From assembly GCA_003566395.1 (NCBI GenBank), contig PXDL01000391.1, positions 1 through 13,135 on the forward strand: a DNA stretch of 13,135 nucleotides. Reading direction: 5' to 3'. Of the stretch, positions 1-5,474 are shown piece by piece (position 1 is the first letter of the stretch; each line of letters opens with the position of its first letter). The notes under the pieces are model-generated. The model did no database searches, had not been told where the DNA came from, and saw only the letters and a list, made by a program, of their open reading frames with translations. Source of the DNA: Balneolia bacterium (GTDB lineage Bacteria; Bacteroidota; Rhodothermia; Balneolales; Cyclonatronaceae). The position numbers and the translations under genes are program-made.

Positions 1-548
1 CCAAAGAGACCGAGCGCCTGACCCGGCTCATCAACCAGCTGCTTGACACCCAAAAGGCCAATACCGGCAAGCTTGAAATTCATACGGCCCCTGTTCGGGT
101 TCAAGCCGTTATAGATGATGCGCTTCGCTCTATGGAGCAGGTTTTTACGGATCATGGGATTACCTTGGATACGGAGATGAACCCGGAACTGCCCGATGCA
201 CAGGCCGATGCCGACCGATTGCAGCAGGTGGTGCTGAATTTGCTCTCCAATGCCGTCCGATACGGCCGTGACCAAGGCGGCGTTATTAGAATCCGTACAC
301 ATCATACCGATGACATGATTCACATCTCGGTCAGCGATAATGGTCCCGGCATTGAAGAAAAAGATCAGGAGCGGATTTTCCAGCCTTTTGTCCAGTCGGC
401 CGAGGCCGAAAAGCGAAAATCAGGTACGGGACTCGGGCTCAGTATCAGCCGGAACATCATGCAGATGCACGGGGGCAAACTGCTTCTTGAAAGCACACCC
501 GGAAAGGGCAGCACGTTCACCATTCAGGTACCGGTCAGCCGGGCTTGA
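1..548 (+). CDS. Sensor histidine kinase, C-terminal part (5' end outside window)
   Basis: The frame is open from the first complete codon (position 3) to TGA at 546-548, giving 181 residues. The start lies off the window. The first 25 or so residues (ETERLTRLINQLLD, then KLEI) match the second helix of a HisKA dimerisation domain, so the phospho-accepting histidine helix lies just upstream. A complete HATPase_c ATP-binding domain follows: N-box with LLSNAVRYG (about residues 80-88), G1 box DNGPGI (112-117), F-box RIFQPF (124-129) and G2 box GTGLGLSIS (141-149). The protein ends soon after the last beta strand, so there is no C-terminal receiver domain. It would phosphorylate a response regulator after sensing a signal through a missing N-terminal region. 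No regulator gene is visible in the window, so the signal is unknown. An ATG at 132 lies inside the domain and is not the real start. The family call is very secure. Confidence 0.93.
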   Translation, partial: KETERLTRLINQLLDTQKANTGKLEIHTAPVRVQAVIDDALRSMEQVFTDHGITLDTEMNPELPDAQADADRLQQVVLNLLSNAVRYGRDQGGVIRIRTHHTDDMIHISVSDNGPGIEEKDQERIFQPFVQSAEAEKRKSGTGLGLSISRNIMQMHGGKLLLESTPGKGSTFTIQVPVSRA

Positions 549-622
549 TTGATCAAAATCTGCCGTCCGTTTTTTTTGAAGCATCTTTGTCCGCAGCTTC
601 TGCATCCATTATATTCTTTCAT

Positions 623-636
623 TTCACAGATGTGAA
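623..636. promoter_or_regulatory. 6-2-6 inverted repeat upstream of guaD
   Basis: TTCACA and TGTGAA are separated by 2 bases (GA) and end 17 bp before the guaD ATG. An AT-rich stretch lies directly upstream (608-620). The position suits an operator that overlaps or follows a promoter. No regulator is known for it, and a match of this size can occur by chance. Confidence 0.25.
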
Positions 637-653
637 TCACTGACTGTTGACCT

Positions 654-1949
654 ATGGACCTGTTTCAGGGGGATATTCTCACCTACCACGCCGATCCGGA
701 AGAACCTGCACGTGAATCGGCCTATTCCTTTTTTCCGGACGGAATTCTTGCCGTTGACGACGGCCGGATAGTGTACTGCGGTAAAAAGGAAAACGTACCT
801 TTCAGCACGGAAAATCATCCCATCCATGATTACAGCGGACAACTTATCATGGCCGGTTTTGTGGATACGCACATCCATTACCCGCAGATCGGGATGATTG
901 CCAGCTACGGCGAGCAGCTGCTTGAATGGCTTCAGCGCTACGCATTTCCCGAAGAGATGAAATTTGCCGACCGGGCCTATGCTGCCATGATGGCCCGTGA
1001 GTTCACCAACGAACTTTTCCGAAACGGCACTACCACAGCCCTGGTTTTTTCAACGGTTCACCCCGGTTCGGCCGATGCGCTTTTCGAGGAAGCGATGAAG
1101 CGCGAAATGTGCCTGCTTACCGGCAAAATTCTGATGGACCGCAACGCTCCCGAACCTCTGACCGATACTCCGGAATCGGCCTATCACGAATCACGCAAGC
1201 TTATCGAAAAATGGCATGGCAAAGGCCGTCTTCGCTATGCGGTTACCCCCCGGTTTGCGATCACCTCAAGTCGGGAGCAGCTTGAAGCCGCCGGACGGCT
1301 TTTGAAGGAATTTCCCGATGTCTATCTTCAGACCCACCTTTCTGAAAATCCCAGGGAAATCACCTCCGTCGCCGAACTTTTCCCGGAGTCCGGCGGCTAT
1401 CTCGATGTCTATGACCGCTACGGCCTCGCCGGCCCGAAGAGCGTGTTCGCCCACTGTGTGCATTTGACCGATGATGAGTTTCGGGTTATGAAAGAGCGGG
1501 ATGCCGCCATAGCCTGCTGCCCCTGTTCCAACCTCTTTCTCGGCAGCGGCCTGTTTGATTTTGAGAAAGCTTTTTCCCACGGTATCCGGACCGGACTCGG
1601 CACCGATGTGGGAGGCGGAAATTCATTTTCTGTGCTGATGAATCTAAATGAAGCCTACAAAGTAGCGCAGCTCCGCGGCCAGCAATTGAATCCGATTCGA
1701 GCGTTTTATCTGGCCACGCTCGGCGGTGCAAGAGCGCTGTCGCTGGAACAGGAGATCGGCACTCTAAATCCGGGAAATTACGCCGATTTCATCATCCTGA
1801 ACCCGCGCACCACCCCACTTATGAAACTCCGTATGAAGCAGGCAACCACCCTCACCGACACCCTTTTTACGCTCATGATGATGGGCGACGACCGTTGCGT
1901 AACCGGCACCTGGGTGAATGGAAAGCGGGTGAAGCAGCCGGCAAGCTGA
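654..1949 (+). CDS. guaD: Guanine deaminase
   Basis: This 431-residue protein is a cytosolic zinc amidohydrolase that converts guanine to xanthine and ammonia in purine salvage and catabolism. It follows the E. coli GuaD pattern along its whole length. Visible motifs are FVDTHIHYPQ with zinc ligands H73 and H75, GEQLLEWL (86-93), NGTTTALVF (124-132), MDRNAPEPL (161-169), THLSE with H228 and catalytic E231, AHCVH with H267, and GTDVGGG with D318. The spacing 228/231/267/318 equals the spacing of the human GDA residues 240/243/279/330, so the active site is intact. The ATG at 654 is the first possible start, because an in-frame TGA sits six bases upstream. No Shine-Dalgarno is visible. The gene is co-directional with the kinase fragment, 105 bp downstream of it, and convergent with hslO. 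No other purine gene is nearby. Confidence 0.96.
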   Translation: MDLFQGDILTYHADPEEPARESAYSFFPDGILAVDDGRIVYCGKKENVPFSTENHPIHDYSGQLIMAGFVDTHIHYPQIGMIASYGEQLLEWLQRYAFPEEMKFADRAYAAMMAREFTNELFRNGTTTALVFSTVHPGSADALFEEAMKREMCLLTGKILMDRNAPEPLTDTPESAYHESRKLIEKWHGKGRLRYAVTPRFAITSSREQLEAAGRLLKEFPDVYLQTHLSENPREITSVAELFPESGGYLDVYDRYGLAGPKSVFAHCVHLTDDEFRVMKERDAAIACCPCSNLFLGSGLFDFEKAFSHGIRTGLGTDVGGGNSFSVLMNLNEAYKVAQLRGQQLNPIRAFYLATLGGARALSLEQEIGTLNPGNYADFIILNPRTTPLMKLRMKQATTLTDTLFTLMMMGDDRCVTGTWVNGKRVKQPAS

Positions 1950-1985
1950 AAACCGGGAATTCATTTTTTCTGAAAGGGTGAAGCT

Positions 1986-2897
1986 TCAGTTCATCTTTAT
2001 TTTCTTGTCCTTCAGAATGCCGAGGATCTCTTCCCGGCTGATATGGTAGCGCTCGTTACAGTAATGACAGACAAGCTCCTGCCCTTCATCGGCTATGGCC
2101 TCAAGGTCCTCATGATTGAGCATCCCCAGGGCTCCGGTGAACCGGTCTTTGGTACACCTGCAAAAAAAGTGAACAGGCTGACGAGCCAGTTCGCGCACCG
2201 TGTAAGGCGAGACCACATTTACGAGTATATCATCTATATAATCACCGCTTTCGAATAAATCGGTAACCGGCGGCATCGTTTTCAGATTGTTTTGTATTGT
2301 TGTGATGCGGTCTTCCGGTGCATCAGGTAGCGCCTGAATCAACACTCCGCCTGCCGACCGGATTTCGCCCTGGTCGTCGAGGGCCACATCAAGATGGATG
2401 GCTGAATGCACCTGCTCGGACTGCGCCAGATAATACGCGATATCTTCCGAAACCGTCCCGGAGACGATTTCCACCGAACCGTTGATTTGATCTGCTTCGT
2501 TATATAAGGTTTTAGAAACGGTAAGCACACCGAGGCCTATACCTTCGGCTACGGACGTATGTTTTGCGGGGTCAAGCTCTGCTTTCGGATGCTGAACGAG
2601 TCCGCGGATTTCTCCTACACTGTTGGCTTCGGCCAAAATCAGGCCCGTAGGTCCGTTTCCCTCCATCCTCAAACGAATCCGCTCCTCACCCTTCAGCCCG
2701 GATGCAAGCAACATTGTTCCGGTCAATGCGCGCCCCAAGAGCACTTTATTCAGAAGGGAAAGTTCATGCCTTCGGGCTGCACGCCTGACGACCTCGGTAG
2801 TTTTAACTACGCTAACCTTAAAATGGCCGTCCGAGGTAATACCTTTAATAATGCGGTCTTTGTTGATAAAATCTTTCTTCTTCATAGCATGTTTCAT
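1986..2897 (-). CDS. hslO: Redox-regulated molecular chaperone Hsp33
   Basis: This 303-residue protein is a cytosolic holdase activated by oxidative unfolding, and it protects proteins during hypochlorite, peroxide and heat stress. The N-terminal substrate-binding domain shows the family pattern: VVRRAARRHELSLLNKVLLGRALTG (about 36-60), RMEGNGPTGLILAEAN (77-92) and VSGTVSEDIAYYLAQSEQ (145-162). The C-terminal redox switch is complete: C246-x-C248 (FFCRCTKDRF) and C277-xx-C280 (LVCHYCNERYHIS), the four zinc-binding cysteines. Length is typical for the family. The ATG at 2895-2897 was taken as the start. A second ATG four codons in (2883-2885) is equally plausible, because neither has a Shine-Dalgarno. 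The gene is monocistronic on this strand and convergent with guaD, with 36 bp between the stops and no strong terminator seen there. Confidence 0.96.
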   Translation of the reverse strand: MKHAMKKKDFINKDRIIKGITSDGHFKVSVVKTTEVVRRAARRHELSLLNKVLLGRALTGTMLLASGLKGEERIRLRMEGNGPTGLILAEANSVGEIRGLVQHPKAELDPAKHTSVAEGIGLGVLTVSKTLYNEADQINGSVEIVSGTVSEDIAYYLAQSEQVHSAIHLDVALDDQGEIRSAGGVLIQALPDAPEDRITTIQNNLKTMPPVTDLFESGDYIDDILVNVVSPYTVRELARQPVHFFCRCTKDRFTGALGMLNHEDLEAIADEGQELVCHYCNERYHISREEILGILKDKKIKMN

Positions 2898-2914
2898 TTC
2901 AAAAATAACAAAAC

Positions 2915-2922
2915 CAAATATA
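2915..2922 (-). promoter_or_regulatory. Possible -7 box (TATATTTG) of hslO
   Basis: On the minus strand TATATTTG matches the TAnnTTTG -7 element of Bacteroidota-type promoters exactly. It lies 17 bp ahead of the hslO ATG. No clear TTTG/TTG box sits at the ideal 19-21 bp spacing, so this is only a candidate. Confidence 0.25.
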
Positions 2923-3205
2923 CGGCTTTAGCCAAGCAATTCATTAGCCCGGCGCCGATAACAGGCGAATGCAAATACGCATCATGAACGAATTCGGGGG
3001 CTTATTATTAACCTGACTTCGATTTATAATGTCCTTTAAGAGAGTATCAAAACGTCTTTTACCAAGGATGTGAGTGAATCAAGAACTGTGATCAAACTAA
3101 ACATCCATTGAATAGACCACGATGCGCAAAAATCCGAAATTGTACGAAGGATATTGTTTGATAAATTTATCACACTACCCGAGGAAAGCGTTTTCAAATG
3201 GCACA

Positions 3206-3366
3206 GGTCGCTCCGCTCCCAATTTTGAATGGTGGGTGTTGAATTTTGAATGATTCACAGAAAGAAAATTTGTCAGATAACAAGCTCCGGCTAAATTATT
3301 TATTCCTTCAGACTGGCAACTGATACTGACAACTGATACTGACAACTGATACTGTACTCTGTAACT
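3206..3366 (+). repeat. Dispersed intergenic repeat, copy A
   Basis: This segment recurs, inverted, at 9221-9335. Shared blocks in order are GGTCGCT..GCTCCCA, TTTTGAATGATT, AGAAAATxxGTCAGATA, CAAGCTCCGGCTAAA, TCAGACTG and CAACTGATACTG, ending with CTGTAAC. Copy A is longer than copy B for two reasons: an extra TTTTGAAT-type block at about 3225-3243, and three tandem CAACTGATACTGA units where copy B has one. It lies in a noncoding region and has no terminal inverted repeats or coding capacity, so it looks like a short dispersed repeat and not an insertion sequence. Confidence 0.8.
3317..3354 (+). repeat. 13-bp tandem repeat, about 3 units
   Basis: CAACTGATACTGA occurs at 3317-3329 and 3330-3342, with a 12-base third unit at 3343-3354. 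The array sits inside copy A of the dispersed repeat. Copy B has only one unit, so the array probably expanded by slippage or unequal recombination. Confidence 0.9.
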
Positions 3367-3368
3367 GG

Positions 3369-3394
3369 TTACCTTTTGTCCGCACAAAAGGTAA
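3369..3394. repeat. Perfect hairpin next to repeat copy A
   Basis: TTACCTTTTGT and ACAAAAGGTAA form a perfect 11-bp stem around the loop CCGC. No T-run follows on either strand, so it is not an obvious intrinsic terminator. It starts three bases after copy A and has no counterpart beside copy B. Confidence 0.7.
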
Positions 3395-3603
3395 GAGATG
3401 TCTAATTCGATATCTAAATCATGTAACTATATCCAACCCAAAGGTTAGTGCCATTTGATCAAGTGTTTTTAGGATGCCATGTCGCATAGAAATTTTTTCA
3501 GGGTAAAAGGGGATGGAATTTGAGCTGATTTAGAAACGAGCTCAGGTGATTAGCTATGTAGAAGGCTCGAAAGAAGGAAGGCGCGCTCGGAAAAAACCTG
3601 ACT

Positions 3604-3639
3604 AAAAAAACAAAGACGACGCCTTAGCAAGGCGCCGTC
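3604..3639 (-). terminator. Rho-independent terminator (minus strand)
   Basis: Positions 3615-3625 and 3629-3639 form an 11-bp stem with a 3-nt loop. Read on the minus strand, the single imperfect pair is a G-U wobble and the stem is followed by TTTGTTTTTTT, which fixes the direction. It lies 224 bp beyond the stop of the methyltransferase-like gene. It ends either a long 3' untranslated region of that gene or a separate small RNA. Confidence 0.8.
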
Positions 3640-3862
3640 CTTAGTGCTATGAGTGCAGATATGAGAATCTTGCTACTATTTTACTTGTATCCTATGAGTA
3701 CATATTCATTCTAAACCTCTAAACGCGCTTTATGTACTGGAAAAGCGCTTCCATAGTATAAGAAATTTATCGACAAAAAAGAACCATTTAGAAAAAAATT
3801 ATGTTCACCCGCCGGCCGGGTATCTCTTAGGGCACGGGTGTATTAAAATGGCAGTCAACGAG

Positions 3863-5074
3863 TTACTTCCGTTTGTCCTTTTTAATCACAGCTTTACGGC
3901 CCGGTTTTTTGCCCGGCGAAGTGCGGACTTTGCTTCCACGTGTGTCTTTGTCTTTTTCTGCAAAAATTTCAAACTGGGAAAACGTGTATTCACGTTCGGA
4001 AAAAACCAGCTTTTTCGAGAACGAAGGCTTCATTCCAAGCACCGTATCGAGGTTGGCAAGGGCGCTGAACACGTTCAGTTTGTATCCTGTGGCGTGCTTG
4101 CGAACAATGCGCCCGAAATCCCCGAGCAGCTTCAAATCTGTAGTAGGCGGAGGTGCGGTCATCACTACGCCTTTCTTAGGAAAGGTGAGGGTGTTGGGTT
4201 TGGCCACCCGCAGCTTGATGTTACTGTTCAGACGAAGCAACCGGCTCAGATACTGAATTCTCGATATGTTTTCATAATTCATATCGCTGCCGTGAATCCA
4301 GTTTACATCTTTGCGCATCTCATCAACAATTTCTTCCCTTTTCTTCTTCCAGAGAGCGTGGCGGAACATGCGCCATTTTTTCATCAGCAGCGCATCATCT
4401 TCAAACAGCGGGGTTCTTTTTTTGGCAAAACGGGCCGCTTCAATCAAAAAAGCACCGTTGTTGGCGAAAGGATCAAAAAAATGATCCCGGCCGTTCCAGC
4501 CGCTCAGCGAAATTAGTCCGGCGGCCATGGCAGGGCTTACGATCGAGGACTTCGAGTTATGCAAGGAGGCTCTTTTTTCAAGCACGGGCCCGCCGGCGTC
4601 GAGGGTTAGAATGCAGCTGCCGTTACTGCCAACCTGAATATTGACGACAAACTCGGGTTCTTCTTCCTCCCGGGCGGCTTTAGGGGCCGATTCAAATGTA
4701 TGCTCGAAATGGCGACAAATCGACTTCTCCAGCTCGGAGGCCAGAATCCGAAGATTCGAACTTGTGGAGCCGTCATGGAATGCCTGCACCCGGAACACCG
4801 AATGCAGGGGAATTACCTCCGTCCAGTTTACCAGAGCGGTAAGCGCTTCAATATCGGCTTTGCCAATATCAACCGGCTGGGAAAGGAGCAGCTCGAAGCC
4901 CGTTAAAACCCTGGAGCGGAGTAAAAATGAATAAAGCTCCACATCTTCTGCCTGAAAACGAATTTGCCCTTCCGAACTGAACAAATAGGAAGCCCCGGCG
5001 GTTTTAAGCTCTGTTTCCAATACAGGCTCAAGACCAGGGTGCGTCCGGGCAAGATATGTACCGTTATCTATCAT
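3863..5074 (-). CDS. THUMP/RlmL-like RNA methyltransferase homologue with degenerate active site
   Basis: This 403-residue protein resembles the THUMP plus class I methyltransferase family (RlmL N-terminal half, Trm14/UPF0020), which makes N2-methylguanosine in rRNA or tRNA. The N-terminus THPGLEPVLETELKTAGA (11-28) and the segment to about residue 160 fit the THUMP-containing region. The Rossmann part begins with SGWNGRDHFFDPF (191-203) and includes the acidic-loop motif HGSDMN (261-266). Two hallmark motifs are altered: motif I reads DPFANNGAF (201-209) where DPxCGSGT is usual, and motif IV reads TAPPPTT (306-312) in place of NPPYG. AdoMet binding or catalysis may therefore be changed or lost. 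The last 30 residues are rich in Lys and Arg, as expected for RNA contact. The start is the ATG at 5072-5074, directly ahead of the conserved N-terminus, with no Shine-Dalgarno. The gene is divergent from recJ. The fold call is good; activity and substrate are uncertain. Confidence 0.8.
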   Translation of the reverse strand: MIDNGTYLARTHPGLEPVLETELKTAGASYLFSSEGQIRFQAEDVELYSFLLRSRVLTGFELLLSQPVDIGKADIEALTALVNWTEVIPLHSVFRVQAFHDGSTSSNLRILASELEKSICRHFEHTFESAPKAAREEEEPEFVVNIQVGSNGSCILTLDAGGPVLEKRASLHNSKSSIVSPAMAAGLISLSGWNGRDHFFDPFANNGAFLIEAARFAKKRTPLFEDDALLMKKWRMFRHALWKKKREEIVDEMRKDVNWIHGSDMNYENISRIQYLSRLLRLNSNIKLRVAKPNTLTFPKKGVVMTAPPPTTDLKLLGDFGRIVRKHATGYKLNVFSALANLDTVLGMKPSFSKKLVFSEREYTFSQFEIFAEKDKDTRGSKVRTSPGKKPGRKAVIKKDKRK

Positions 5075-5368
5075 GCAGAAATGATGTTTTAATTAAAAGA
5101 TGCTAAGATAAGCAATGATACACCGATTACCGAAAACTACTATTTGAACTGAGCAAAGCCCTTTTTTTGTTATTAGATGGAAACTTTTCCTCACAAAAAA
5201 AATTTGATTAATTCAAAGAAGCGTCTATTATAATGAAGTCGTTTATTTTGAATGTAAGGTTTTTCTTTACCACCGATCATCATACTATGGTGGCGGCTCT
5301 CAAATCACCGCCCTGCAGCGTCATCGGGCTGTCAGGTGCACATCAGGATTTTTGACTTTTTCAGCGCT

Positions 5369-5384
5369 TGATGCCCGGGCATCA
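5369..5384. promoter_or_regulatory. Perfect 16-bp palindrome upstream of recJ
   Basis: TGATGCCCGGGCATCA is a perfect dyad without a spacer. It lies 90 bp before the recJ ATG and just upstream of a possible promoter. The form suits the site of a dimeric regulator. As a hairpin it would have no loop to spare and no T-run after it, so a terminator is unlikely. Confidence 0.4.
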
Positions 5385-5386
5385 CC

Positions 5387-5414
5387 TTGAAATATAGCAT
5401 GAATTATTAGTTTG
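5387..5414 (+). promoter_or_regulatory. Possible recJ promoter
   Basis: TTGAAA at 5387 is followed 17 bp after its TTG by TTAGTTTG (5407-5414), one mismatch from TAnnTTTG. This would place a transcript start about 50 bp before the recJ ATG. The spacing is shorter than ideal for a Bacteroidota-type promoter, so support is weak. Confidence 0.22.
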
Positions 5415-5474
5415 GATTTCGGTTTGACCCCCGCTTTCCTGTTCAATGAAAAAAGAAATAAATACCAAACCGAT

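Larger units (their letters stand above)
2898..3862. other. Gene-poor intergenic region with repeats and hairpins
   Basis: These 965 bp hold no convincing intact gene on either strand. They contain a perfect 14-bp AT-rich palindrome TGATAAATTTATCA (3159-3172), dispersed repeat copy A (3206-3366) with a 13-bp tandem array, an 11-bp-stem hairpin (3369-3394) and a 36-codon minus-strand reading frame (3419-3529) that resembles the end of an XRE-type DNA-binding domain. Further right are a minus-strand terminator (3604-3639), three TATGAG motifs (3648, 3660, 3693), a 7-bp-stem hairpin (3725-3748) and a GC-rich inverted repeat CACCCG/CGGGTG (3806-3840) just past the stop of the next gene. The mixture of repeats and a gene-like remnant suggests a site that has collected and eroded foreign DNA. 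Confidence 0.6.
5075..5474. other. Divergent intergenic region, methyltransferase-like gene and recJ
   Basis: These 400 bp separate divergent genes and should hold both promoters. The left part (5150-5270) is AT-rich with A and T runs. The right part holds a short GGCGG/CCGCC inverted repeat (5292-5312) and a perfect 16-bp palindrome (5369-5384). I see no credible small gene. A frame that could extend RecJ upstream opens with TTG at 5412, but family comparison argues against using it. Confidence 0.6.

Noticed and set aside
1950..1985. Possible bidirectional terminator between guaD and hslO (CTGAA/TTCAG)
   Set aside because: The stem is only 5 bp and neither strand has a T-run directly after it.
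3175..3387. Minus-strand 70-codon reading frame rich in SVVSISCQ
   Set aside because: It is a translation of the dispersed repeat and its tandem units, not a gene.
3513..3605. Plus-strand codons reading ISYVEGSKEGRRARKKPD after an in-frame TAG, vaguely like the tail of a PD-(D/E)XK transposase
   Set aside because: Only about 25 codons, low complexity and an internal stop; the resemblance is too weak to call.
3806..3840. CACCCG/CGGGTG inverted repeat just past the methyltransferase-like stop, considered as its terminator
   Set aside because: The stem is about 6-7 bp with a long loop and the T-run starts several bases later; the structure at 3604-3639 is far better.
3848..4516. Long plus-strand open frame (222 codons) opposite the methyltransferase-like gene
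   Set aside because: A shadow frame; the minus-strand protein carries recognisable domains and this one does not.
5412..5474. TTG start that would lengthen RecJ by 21 residues
   Set aside because: RecJ proteins normally begin near the ATG at 5475, and the added residues have no family counterpart.
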